Below, piece after piece: positions 47,941-57,810 of a DNA stretch of 64,000 bases. The stretch is taken from positions 230,419,654 through 230,483,653 of the forward strand of contig JARDYH010000001.1 in NCBI GenBank assembly GCA_029215795.1. The letters are read 5' to 3'. The notes beneath the pieces were generated by a model. The model searched no databases. It saw only the letters and a program-made list of their open reading frames with translations, and had not been told where the DNA came from. Source of the stretch: Anniella stebbinsi. Taxonomy: Eukaryota; Chordata; Lepidosauria; Squamata; Anniellidae. Numbering within the stretch: position 1 is the first letter of the stretch; every line of letters begins with the position of its first letter. The position numbers and the translations under genes were made by a program.

Positions 47941-48175
47941 ATAGCTATATCCCTACTTAAGAGCTACCATGATGCCAGGTTTCATCTCTTTATCTTTAAA
48001 AATGAGGGAGATGCAAGCATTTTGGTTGATTTATTAATGTTAAAAGTGAGTTCAACACATAACACTAGCTTTGATTTTTATATTGGATGTCAAGATGGTA
48101 TAACATTCTGGCTGATGCTGGCTTGGTTGTCAACTGTATAATATCCGGTCATCCATTACACAAAGCCATGAAATT

Positions 48176-48401
48176 CATTAAACAAAAAACCTACGGTTTA
48201 CAAAAACAATGTTAAGACTCACAAGCCTTAACGCCATATCCTCCCTAAGGAGGCAGAAAGTGCAAGTCAAATTCTCATTCTCCCAAAGCAGATAAACCAT
48301 GAGGACAGGGTGGAGAATATGATATGCAGAGGTGACTGTGGGGTTGTGGAAAACTGATCATGAACAACTTAGGGCCACCTACTTCTCTTTTTTTGTTTAG
48401 A
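48176..48401. repeat. Repeat matching 24433-24720 in reverse
   Basis: Inverse of the earlier block, with about 45 bases missing between 'cttaac'-like repeats. A partial third copy follows at 48526-48605 in the same orientation ('gcagaggtgactgtggggtt'). Confidence 0.65.
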
Positions 48402-48520
48402 GCAACCCTTCCCCAACCTGGTGTCCTCCAAAGGTGTTGGACTACAACTCCCATCATTGCAAGTCAGTATGTCCCATGGTCAGGAATGCTGGGACTTGTC
48501 ATCTCAAAAATCTAGATATG
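48402..48520. mobile_element. Palindromic hAT MITE
   Basis: 'cccttccccaacctggtgtc', 'gttggactacaactcccatc' and the inverse core 'ggtcaggaatgctgggactt'. Shares its flank with the copy at 24290-24432, in reverse, so the pair was duplicated together. Further arms of the same family lie at 48612-48665, 49130-49192 and 49580-49612. Confidence 0.6.
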
Positions 48521-48605
48521 CAATTTGATCTGCAGAGGTGACTGTGGGGTTGTGGGAAATGATGATGAACAACTTAGGACCAGCTACTTCTCATTTCTTA
48601 GAGCA

Positions 48606-51115
48606 TCTCCTTATGTTGAGAGTTGCAACCCAACACATCTGACAGGCACCAGGTTGGGGAATGTTGTTCAAGAACAAGGGAAGGCAGAATGTAGATCTCC
48701 AAATATTTTGGAATTCAACTTGTAAAAGCCCCTATCAGCATAGGCAGTTATCAGGAATGCCGCGAGTTGATGTCCAAATCATCAGGATAGATCTATTTTC
48801 TGCCCACATCTGTACTAAAGTAGTTTTCCAGCATTAAGATATGTGATCAATCAAGGAACTACAAAAGAGCTGCATCACTTTAAATAAAATGTCAAAACCA
48901 AATGAAACAACAATGAATGAATCTTGAATACCTAATCCAGATAGCCCTTCAGACATCAACATTAGTTTTCAACACATGGCAAAGGATGCCTGTTTCTTGA
49001 ATATCAGATAAAGGATTTCGCTTACTTGTTCAGCAGTGTGAGATCAAAGACAGAGCTACCACCTAATACTTTCATGCGTAAGTATTATTTTAAAATTAAG
49101 TATGAATTGATTTTTGTCTTCCCCATAACACATAACATGGGAGTTACAGTGTAACACATCTGGAGACCACCAGACTGGAGAAGGTTGACTCCTATACATG
49201 TCTTCTCAGAAGCCAGTGCCACTGAATTCACTAGAGCTTTCTCCCAAGAGATATAGGATTGCAAACTAATCTCATCTGAAAGGTGTTCAAGACAGCCAAA
49301 CTAAACCTCTTCTGCTCCACTGTTGCTTTGATGAGATGATGTATTGTGCAGGGATTGTGGGGAGTGAACAGTATATTTTTTATAAATACATTTAAAGAAA
49401 AAAAACATTGGTTCTTTGAAAGGCAGGATATTGACCAAAAGTTGGAAGTGCCTGGCACATGCTCTGGTTCTAGATCTGTAATGAATAGTGCCCCTTTTGT
49501 TATCAAGAGTGCTGCTATATGCGAGATGTGTGTGAGAGAAAAATATTGGGCAGACCCTGTATTTGGTAAGGGTATGGAACAGCATTCCCCATCCTGCTGC
49601 CCTCCAGGTGTTTGTAAACCATAGGTTTTTTGTTTAATGAATCTACTATGTAACTTTATCATCTACCATAGAAGAATTGGACCTTCTGTTTTCTTAGTTA
49701 TTTTACATAACAGAAACTTTCAGTCTTGAATCGTATGTGTGTGTGTGTGTGTGTGTATGTGTGTGTTTGTATCATCTCCAAGAAAAACACTACAAGGATT
49801 ACTTTATTATAGGATCTTTTGTAAGCTGCACTCCATTTGCAGATTGAATAAATCAGCCTACTAGTGTGGTAAGTGGCCAAATCAATTGTAAGATCACTTC
49901 ATTATAGACTTCAAAAAAGTCACTTTGGCCACAAACCAGAATAATCAGCTGATTACCTTGGCAGATAGTCAGAGGTACCACCAAGCACAGGATTAATCAT
50001 TCTGCATGAGCCCATTTTCCCATCTTGTCAATCAGCCCCAGTCTACTCCTTGCTTGATCTGGTCAATCACATTGGCTGCCTGAAGCCACCAAGCCATTTC
50101 ACAAGGAAAAATAAAGGAATTTATAGCACACTGAGAATAAATGGTCTCAGCTTATTTGTAGAAATCTCACAGACACTGAGGTAATTTCATGGCATATTTT
50201 GCCTCGGCAGCCAAAAGAAAAGAGAGACCTTAATGAAAGCAAATGTTGAAACAAAGGCTGTGTTGAATGTTCTTGCATTTAATTTTTGAGTCAACAAGAC
50301 TGCATTTTAGTGTCTCCCTCCCCCAAAAATCCCTTAATTGAGTGTTCACCTTTACACTGCCTTTGTTTTCCCTATCTGACAATGATTCAGAATACGTAAT
50401 ATTTTCCTGCTTATGACTTCTGTCTCCTTCCTAAAGTGATCTTAGGCAACAAAGGATTATGTAGTGAATGCAATGACATAATAATGCTACGTAAACAGTC
50501 AGATTTAGGAGTATGCTGATGTCACTGCGGGTAAATCATGCCCATTAAGAGAGAGAGGGCAATGCTTCCTGCCTTGGTAAATCATCTACATTTAAAGCAA
50601 TCCTAAAGCCTCTCCATCACCATCCCAGCCATAGCAAGGTAGGTCAGTTAACTACTGTGTTACAGCTGAAAAGGTAAAGAAGAGGAGGAAAGGGGAGATG
50701 TGTTTGTTCTCCGTCCTTCTCTTGCACTGTAGGACATGGGATGGACAGAGGACTCTCTTTCTACCTAGCCCTCTGTCTTTCAAGTGGCAATCCCTTAATA
50801 CTGCACTCTAAAAGAATAATATGTAGAATAGAATCATAAATAAGTTTGATCTTTAGCTATATTTGAAATTGTGTCGTCTAGTTTTAGTATAGTTTTTTTT
50901 GCATTGGTTTTCTTATGTGTTTTATATGCATGTAGGTTTTTACAAGGATCTATTTCAGAAATATATTAACTTATTTATGGTATGTATAAACGTGCATATG
51001 TATGCACGTTTCCTAAATAATCTCCTTTGGGTTCAATGGGACTTCCTCCCAGGCATGTCAGTATAGGTTTGCACTTAAACTTTTTTCCAATTGGAGAAGA
51101 TTAAGCCTGTGCTGA
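48606..51115. other. Mostly unclassified stretch
   Basis: Holds hAT MITE arms (see previous entry), a short copy of the 'gtaaaccataggttttttg' block at 49610-49642 and a GT run at 49735-49767. No exon recognised. Confidence 0.4.
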
Positions 51116-51232
51116 GCCAGGTCTACACCAAGCGTAACACTTTGAAAGTGGTTTGAAAACGCTATATGGAATGTGTCCTGGACCCCAACAGTTGTCAACT
51201 GTGATAAAGCAGTAGTGTAGACCATGCCCTGC
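51116..51232. mobile_element. Harbinger-like MITE, short form
   Basis: 'gccaggtctacaccaagc', 'ggaccccaacagttgtcaac' and 'agcagtagtgtagaccatgc' in the family order. Duplication unclear. Confidence 0.6.
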
Positions 51233-51374
51233 TCTCTCATACTGAAAAAAATGGTGAGACAAAGCCTCCCCCACACACACCATGCCACATATGTATATTT
51301 ATTTCAGAAATATTTTTCACTGAATTCTGTGAAATTTAATCCCCAAGCAAGAATCCGTAGGATTATGTCTCTGC

Positions 51375-51694
51375 AGCAGTGACCATATGAAGAGGAGGAC
51401 AGGGCTCCTGTATCTTTAACAGTTGTATAGAAAAGGAAATTTCAGCAGGTGTCATTTGTATGCATGCAGCACCTGATGAAATTCCCTCTTCATCACAACA
51501 GTTAAAGCTGCAGGACCTGTACTAGAGTGAACAGATACAAAAGAGGGCAGGGCTCCTGCAGCTTTAACTGTTGTGATGAAGAGGGAATTTCACCAGGAAC
51601 TACATTCCTTCAAATGACACCTGCCAAAATTCCCTTTTCAATACAACTGTTAAGGATACATGAGCCCTGTCCTCCTTTTCATATGGTCAATCTA
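51375..51694. mobile_element. hAT MITE of the TAGGGTGACCA family, old copy
   Basis: 'cagtgaccatatgaagagg' at left and 'ccttttcatatggtcaatcta' (in two blocks) at right. Subfamily with 'catgcagcacctg' in the left hairpin. No clean duplication; the ends are more mutated than in other copies. Confidence 0.75.
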
Positions 51695-51756
51695 TGTATG
51701 TTCTACTGAATTCATTGGGATATATACTCCCAAGGAAGTATATTTAAGATTTCAAG

Positions 51757-52441
51757 AAGGGATGTGTATCGTATCGTTAAAATGCTCGATAATTATACGA
51801 TAAGGTTGTTATCAGACATTTGATTAACAATAACGATACGATAGAAAAACCTCCGATAAATATCCAATCTGAAAATTTTCAGCCCGATTATATTGGATTA
51901 TCAGACTGCCGTATAAATAAACCTATAACCTCTGTATTTTAAAAGTTAGAGGCTTGAAACTTGGTCACAGTGCTTATGGGGTATGCCTAAGTATGTGTAA
52001 CGAAATGTGAGATCGATCCCTCCAACCCTCGATTTTATATGAATTTATTAAAGATCGTTTAAGTTCTAACAGGTCAGGATGACAGCTCGCCATGTGCGTT
52101 CATTCAAACCTGTCAAAAAGTTGCAGGATCTTTTAAAAATTCATATAAAATTGAGGGTTGGAGGGATCGATCTTAAATTTCATACACATATTTAGGCATA
52201 CCCCATAAACATTGTGACTAAGTTTCAAGCCTGTAACTTTGAAAATACAGAAGTTATAGGCATTTTTTTTCTAAAAAAATTCAGCTCTATGCCCAATTGG
52301 GCTGCAAATTAAATATCGGATTTCTGATAATTATCGTCAAGATGATACGATTAACCTGTGATATTATCGGAGACGATAATTTTTTTGGTCCGAAATTCTG
52401 ATAACGATAAAATACGATATTTTTGGGCATGCACATCCCTA
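51757..52441. mobile_element. hAT MITE of the TAGGGATGTGCATCG family, intact
   Basis: A 685-bp palindrome flanked by perfect ATTTCAAG duplications (51749-51756, 52442-52449). Terminal 'gggatgtgtatcgtatcg' and 'gcatgcacatccct'. Then 'ataacgataaaatacgat' blocks, 'ttgaaacttggtcacagtgc' blocks and the central inverse pair 'gatcgatccctccaaccctc'. Non-coding. Confidence 0.88.
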
Positions 52442-52449
52442 ATTTCAAG

Positions 52450-52915
52450 CTTACGGTGCAATTCTACATTTCCATAGAATTGAGTGGGACAAACGTCTGA
52501 GTAGACATGCAGAAGTTTACACTGTTAATGTGTGTGACACTGAATTATCATTATGCCTTTATGTACTGAAAAAAGAACCATCTGTGATTCAGCTGCAGAA
52601 GTGGGAAGAAAAGCTTCAGTACTCGAATCAAAAAGCAGAAGTGTCAGAAGTTGCCAGAAAACTCCTTCCCTTTTTATCTTGAAGCTTATTCTACATCTGT
52701 GACTTCTTCCCAAATGTATCTTTTGCTGACAGGCAAGGAAATCTATCAGACTCAGCCCTTAAGCTCTACACTTACAAAAGGCACTTTGTTCTTTCCCCCT
52801 GTCAAACACTTTGAAATGACTACATTTAGCCATACTACTAAAGCTGCAATTGTGAAACCATGTTTCACCCGCTGATACATTTCAGTAGGCCTATCAACAA
52901 ATTCTTTCAGCATGG
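52450..52915. other. Unclassified stretch
   Basis: A short squamate-repeat-like phrase 'tgagtagacatgcagaag' near 52499. No gene. Confidence 0.35.
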
Positions 52916-53030
52916 TGTAGAGCCCGAGGAGTGTAGTGGTTAGAGTGTCAGATTATGACCTCAGATATCCAGGTTCAACAAATTCCCACTAATACATGAT
53001 CCCATAAGGGGACCTTGGGCCATTCATAAT
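52916..53030 (+). mobile_element. Sauria-type SINE, 5' part
   Basis: 'gagtgtagtggttagagtgt' (A-box region), 'tatccaggttcaacaaatt' (B-box region) and 'gaccttgggccattcat'. The body is truncated after this point. Confidence 0.65.
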
Positions 53031-53034
53031 ATAG

Positions 53035-53109
53035 AGCTGTGTTGAATCAGACCAACACTTATCTAATCAAGCATTCTGTTCACACAGTGGCCAAACAGTT
53101 GTCTATGGG
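53035..53109 (+). mobile_element. Fragment of a squamate LINE/SINE
   Basis: 'gttgaatcagaccaacact' and 'cattctgttcacacagtggc' match a phrase found in CR1/SINE-derived squamate repeats. Too short for a firm family. Confidence 0.4.
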
Positions 53110-54398
53110 TGGGGTGACCATAAGGAAAGGAAGACAGGGCTTTCGTATCTTTAACAGTAGTATAGAAAAGGGAATTTCAGCAGGTGTCATTTGTATGCAT
53201 GCAGCACCTGGTGAAATTCCCTCCTTAGCACAACAGTTAAAGCTGCAGTGGCTATACTATAGAGTGTCCAGATGGCCCGGGGTTTCCCGGTCCTAACTGG
53301 GAAACCTAGGCCGATCCGGGCCAACCGGGGGGCGGCAGGGGAAAACCGGGGTGGCGGGGGGGTCATGCGGCGGTGGCAGCGAGCGGCGACGAGCGGTGGT
53401 AGACCCGGCAGCGGTGGCGGCGGAGCCCAGGAAGCAGCCACCCCAGCAGGTAAGTGCCCCCCCTCGCGCCTCGCACTCCTTACCTGCAGGGGTGTCCGCT
53501 TCCCTCTGGAGCGTGAGGCGTGAGGGGGGGCACTTACCTGCTGGGGCGGCCGCTTCCCAGGCTCCTCAGCCGCCACCGCCGCCGGGTTCGCCGCCGCCGG
53601 GTCCTCCACCACCGCCAGGTCCTTCGCTGCCGCCGCTGGGCTCGTGAGGCCAGAGGCCACACGGAAGAGGCGGGAGAGGGCCGATTACATCACTTCTGGA
53701 TCTGGTCCTCTCCCGCCTCTTCTGCGCGGCCTCCGGCCTCCTTGGGGCTCGTCGCAATGGCGACAAGCCCCGAGGAGCCCGGACACCCATGCGGAAGAGG
53801 CGGGGGAGCTCCCCTGCCTCTTCCACATTGGCGTCCGGGCTCCTCGGGGCTCGTCGCAATCGCGACGAGCCCCAAGGAGGCCGGAGGCCGCACGGAAGAG
53901 GCAGGAGAGGGCCGGATCTGGAAGTGATGTAATCGGCCCTCTCCCGCCTCTTCCGTGCGGCCTCTGGCCTTATGAGCCTGGCAGCAGCAGCGAAGGACCT
54001 GGCGGTGGTGGAGGAAGACCCGGCGGTGGTGGGGGACCTGGGGGTGGCGGCTGACCCGGCGAGGGCGGCAGCGGAGGACCCGGCGCGGGCAGCGGAGGAA
54101 GAGAACCCGGTAGGTCCAGGCTGGTGTTTTTGGGAGGGGTGGCTTGGTGGGGGGTTTGTTTTGGGTGGGGGGGGTGGCGGGGGGGACCGGGATTTTGGTT
54201 TCCAAAATCTGGTCACCCTACTATACTAGAGTGACCAGATACGAAAAAGGGCAGGGTTCCTGCACCTTTAACTGTTGTGATGAAGAGGGAATTTCACCAG
54301 GTGCTGCATGCATACAAATGGCACCTGCTGAAATTCCCTTTTCAATGCAACTATTAAAGATACAGGAGCCCTGTCCTACTTTTCATATGGTCACCCTA
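53110..54398. mobile_element. hAT MITE of the TAGGGTGACCA family, split by a GC-rich element
   Basis: It starts TGGGGTGACCATAAGGAAAG and ends CTTTTCATATGGTCACCCTA. The 961-bp element 53260-54220 lies exactly in its centre, at 'ctatacta|gagtgacc'. Its own sequence is 53110-53259 plus 54229-54398. The own duplication is not clear. Confidence 0.8.
53260..54220. mobile_element. GC-rich hAT element with TAGAGTGTCCAGA ends
   Basis: Ends TAGAGTGTCCAGATGGCCCG and …TTCCAAAATCTGGTCACCCTA, flanked by perfect CTATACTA duplications (53252-53259, 54221-54228). The interior is very GC-rich: 'gcggtggcggcgg' blocks and inverse blocks 'ggaagaggcgggagagggcc' / 'ggccctctcccgcctcttcc'. A hairpin 'gctcgtcgcaat…cgcgacgagc' and CAGGTAAG / CTTACCTG motifs at 53447, 53479 and 53533 also occur. 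Reading frames inside are long but low-complexity (Pro/Gly/Arg/Ala) and occur on both strands, as palindromes produce; I do not call them genes. Confidence 0.85.
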
Positions 54399-55397
54399 GG
54401 CATATGGGGTGGAATGCTGTGCACCACCTTGTGTTTTGTGGAGGGAATGTGGGATATAAATGTTCTAAACAAATAATTGTTCTATAGTTATAGATTTATA
54501 GTGCTGATGCTTATTTTCAAGACCCAGTCAGGTGGGTATGCCCAGGACTGAGGAGGTGAACAAAGGGAAAGTTGTGAAGTATTCTTTCAGCCCTTCTGCA
54601 AACTGTTTTGGTCTTTACCGGGTGATGTGTGGCTCATGTGAATGGGCCATCAGAGATATTTGTGTTGCCTCCTCCATTTCATTCCACTTTTACACATTTA
54701 GCTACCAGATTTCAAGCATGGAGTTCCAGAGATACCCCAACATGAATAAGAAGAAAATAGGTGTATGTACTCTCCATCATGAAATCATTTCTTCGCTCTC
54801 AAAGTCAGGTGTGAAGTAAGGTGGTGCGTACATGTGTAAATCAGCCCATACTTCTAGCCAATTCTTGATCGAGAATTCTTGCTTAGGCAATAACTTGATC
54901 AAAACACTTGATAGAGTTACTGCTGCTACCGCTTAATATTTATTAAGTGCCAATGAAGTGTTGAGGGCTATGCAGCAGGCAGCAGTAGTAACTATGTCTG
55001 ACCAGGGAAGGAAACCGTAAACAAGACAAAAAGCAGAGAAGTAGGCCGAAGAACGAGGGGGTGATGGCAGCACAGGCAAAAAGAAAGTTGGCTTGATGGA
55101 GAGGAACAGGCCGACACATCAGAAGACCTGCGAAAGAGAAGTTACTATTGTTGGTGAGCATATTTGGAGGAAACCTGGGGTCTTCTGCAAGTATCATATG
55201 TGCTCACCTTACAGCCATGGTTTTTCCCAATTATTTCAGTGGGAGAATTAAACATATGCTTAACTTTTTCTCCTTGAAATCAATGGGATTTTTAAAAGCT
55301 ATTTTATCTTTCGCTGGACTAACTGGGATGTGAGAAAAGAATGAAAAGAGTTGTAAATAACTAACCTCCCCAACAGCATACCTTAGACACATGTCAG
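54399..55397. other. Unclassified non-coding stretch
   Basis: Nothing supported beyond unique-looking DNA. Confidence 0.35.
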
Positions 55398-56640
55398 ATT
55401 TTTATTTATTTATCTGATTTATGCCATGCTTTTCCACCAAGAAAATGGTGCTCAACAAATGTCATTATAACAATCATAATGACATTTTTAACGGTAGTTA
55501 AAATGTAATAAAACAAATCCATTAAAAACCACATATAAGAACATATCAAAAATTATAATAAAAGCAGCACCCAACCATATGGACATACTTACATGCCAAA
55601 TGCTTGCTCAAATTAAAAGTATTTGCCTGCTAGTGGAAGGACAGCAGAGAGGGAGCCAACTTATCCTCCATTGGTAAGGAATTCCGCAGCCTACAAGTGG
55701 CCCCCAAGAAGGCCCTCTCTCACATTGCTACCAAACATGCTTCTGAAGGCAACGGTACTGAGAGAAGGGCATCTCCTGAAGGTCTTAAAATCCAGGCAGG
55801 CTTGTATAGGAGAAGGTGGTCTTTCAGGTAGCCTAGTCTCAAGACGTATAGGGCTTTAAAGGTTATAACCAGCACTTTGAATTTTGCCTTGAAACAGATC
55901 GGTAGGCAGTGAAGCTGCTGTAACAAGGGAACCACTTGCCCCTTGTAACCATCCCCGGTCAGCAGTCTGGCCACAGCATTCTGGACCAGCTGAAGTTCCC
56001 CAACAGTTTTCAAAGGCAGCCCCACGTACAGTGCATTGCAGTAGACCAAATGGGATGTAACTGGTTCAGTAGATGCAGAGAGAGGTTCTGTTGACTTTTC
56101 AGGCTGATTTCTTGCTGCAAGGAACCACCTGTGTGTGGCATCCACTGCCAGAGAGACATAATACTCTGACTTTCTCCAGCTTGACATGTGGAGCAAGCAG
56201 TCCAAGATGAGCAGATGAGGCCTCAGTTGGTGACCACACAATGAATCCTAGAATGCATTCACCGCTGTACCAATCAGCAGCCACATCAGAGATGACTGTG
56301 GCCAGATCAGACACTGCAGAAGGATACCATAGTTGATGGTACTGAAAGCCATTGTGAGATTCAGCAGAACCTATAGAGAAATATTCTCCATGTCGAGTTC
56401 CCAGCGTAGATCATCCACCAAGGTAACCAAAGCACTCTGTCACATAAGCAGGCCTGAAGTCAGATTGAAATGGATCTAGATAATCTGTGTAATCTAAAAA
56501 TCTCTGGAGTTTAGAAGCCACCACATGCTCTAGTACCTTGCCCAAGAATAGAATATTGGAAACTGGCCAAAAATTATCCAATACAGTAGGGTTCAGCGGG
56601 GTTTGTTTGTTTGTTTGTTTGTTTTAGAAGTCTTACCAGT
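55398..56640 (-). mobile_element. L2-like LINE, reverse transcriptase remnant and 3' end
   Basis: On the minus strand the RT domain starts near 56600 with a block reading 'LDNFWPVSNILFLGKVLEHV' (usual form 'YRPVSNLPFLGKVLE'). It continues with 'DPFQSDFRP', then near 56345 'LLNLTMAFSTINYGILL', where the catalytic 'AFDT' Asp is replaced by Ser. A C-terminal part follows (55720-56241): 'YCNALYVGLPLKTVGELQLV', 'QNAVARLLTG', 'LHCLPICFKAKFKVLVITFK'. These are hallmarks of the L2 clade. Frameshifts, stops and the lost catalytic residue make it a pseudogene. The 3' end at 55398 has an AAATA-type tail. Missing 5' half, as usual for truncated LINEs. Confidence 0.85.
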
Positions 56641-56661
56641 ACCTGTTTTAGGAAAGACAGA

Positions 56662-57121
56662 GGCCTGATCTACATGAGGCAGGATATAACACTAAGACAG
56701 CAATTTGAAAACAGTATATACAATGTGTTATGGGCCCCAACAGTTGTTAGAGTACTTTAGCGTGACCAGATAAAATCCAGGTCAGGGCTCATGTAACTTT
56801 AACAGTTGTAGAGAAAAGGGAATTGCAGCCATTGTCATTTGTATGCAATTAGTTCCTGGTGAAATTCCCTCTTCATCACAACAGTTAAAGTTGCAGGGTC
56901 CCTGCCTTCTTTTGTATATGGTCGCTCTAGTATAGTGCCTGCACCTTTAACTGTTGTGATGAAGAGGCAATTTCACCAGGAACTAATTGCATACAAATGA
57001 CAGTGGCTGAAATTCCCTTTTCTCTACAACTGTTAAAGTTACAAGAGCCCTGACCTGGATTTTATCTGGTCACCCTAGCTGTATTTCAGTACTGTTATAA
57101 AGCAGTAGTGTCGATCCTGCC
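56662..57121. mobile_element. Harbinger-like MITE with nested hAT copy
   Basis: 'ggcctgatctacatgaggca' at left, 'gggccccaacagttgttag' in the middle and 'aagcagtagtgtcgatcctg' at right. Interrupted by the hAT MITE 56758-57077. The same nesting (hAT inside Harbinger) occurs at 418-1619. Confidence 0.7.
56758..57077. mobile_element. hAT MITE of the TAGGGTGACCA family
   Basis: Ends TAGCGTGACCAGATAAAATC and GATTTTATCTGGTCACCCTA, standard 320-bp nested palindrome. Flanks 'agtactt' and 'tgtattt' are a plausible eroded duplication. Inserted in the Harbinger-like MITE. Confidence 0.85.
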
Positions 57122-57315
57122 AAGATCACATCTTGCTGTAAAGCGGTATTCACCACTGGCCTTAGCCATTCAGTCCGTCCCCTCTGCCCCAGCTCCTTTT
57201 ATAAGCCAGGAAGGGCAAGTGTTGTCTTTATAAGCCAGAAATAGCATACAAGTTGCAGGCCCCAGTTCTCTAGTAATATCTGGAGATAGGTCAGAGATAA
57301 TAGTATCTTTGACAC

Positions 57316-57395
57316 AAAAATATTTTATTTATTCATTTGATTTATACCCCAACTTTTTACCAAGAAAAATGGCACTCAATATCTGACATTGAAAA
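57316..57395 (-). mobile_element. LINE/SINE 3' tail
   Basis: TTTTATTTATTCATTTGATT followed by 'accaagaaaaatggcactca' matches the 3' end of the L2-like LINE at 55398-55460. Confidence 0.6.
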
Positions 57396-57467
57396 TTAAC
57401 TATTAAGGGGTTTGTGAAGAGATTACAGTAAAAATAGAACTCTTGATCATTCTAGATCATTGTAAAA

Positions 57468-57609
57468 CAGCCTTTGCCAACCTGATGCCCTCCATATAGG
57501 TTGGACTACAACTCTTATCATCCCCAGCTAGCAGCGCCAGTCTATGCTTGCTGGGGATGATAAGAGTTGTAGTCAAATCTGTCTAGAGAGTGCCAGGTTG
57601 AAAAGGTTG
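57468..57609. mobile_element. Palindromic hAT MITE ('cagccttccccaacct' family)
   Basis: Arms 'cagcctttgccaacctgatg' and 'gccaggttgaaaaggttg', with a perfect inner hairpin 'actacaactcttatcatccc' / 'gggatgataagagttgtagt'. Non-coding. Confidence 0.7.
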
Positions 57610-57810
57610 TCATACAGCTTCCAGGAGAATATATTGGCAAGTCTCTTGTTGCACAGAAGGGAACACATCAGAGGTGGAAAAATAGGTGAGACTCAGTCAA
57701 AAGTGGAAAGGCTGCAAATGTGAATATGAGCACAAATGACAGCACCATCTCATTAAATATTGCAAGCATTTTGAGCACTGTTTAATACTTGCATATAATG
57801 AAAAAGAGGG

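Larger units (their letters stand above)
42277..48033. repeat. Long repeat unit, copy 2 (paralogue of 20158-23840)
   Basis: Same order of sequence as copy 1: start palindrome 'ggaggcacagtcatgcctcc', then 'caagaagattggtgaaagat', the LINE tail and 'gctgagactggcaaatctaa', then the 'cttccaacttggcatgg' modules. Enlarged by copy-specific insertions: hAT MITE 43465-43784, hAT element 44559-45196 with a SINE, LINE 45238-46273 and GC-rich hAT 46880-47940. Absence of these in copy 1 shows they arrived after the two copies separated. Confidence 0.75.

Noticed and set aside
46839..47960. GC-rich frames resembling RNA-binding or collagen-like low-complexity proteins
   Set aside because: Same reason: they are inside the hAT element 46880-47940 and follow its inverted repeats.
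53272..54216. Several long overlapping frames rich in Pro, Gly, Arg and Ala on both strands
   Set aside because: They lie inside a GC-rich palindromic transposon with clear 8-bp target duplications. GC-rich sequence lacks stop codons by chance and the palindrome mirrors them on both strands; no domain is visible.
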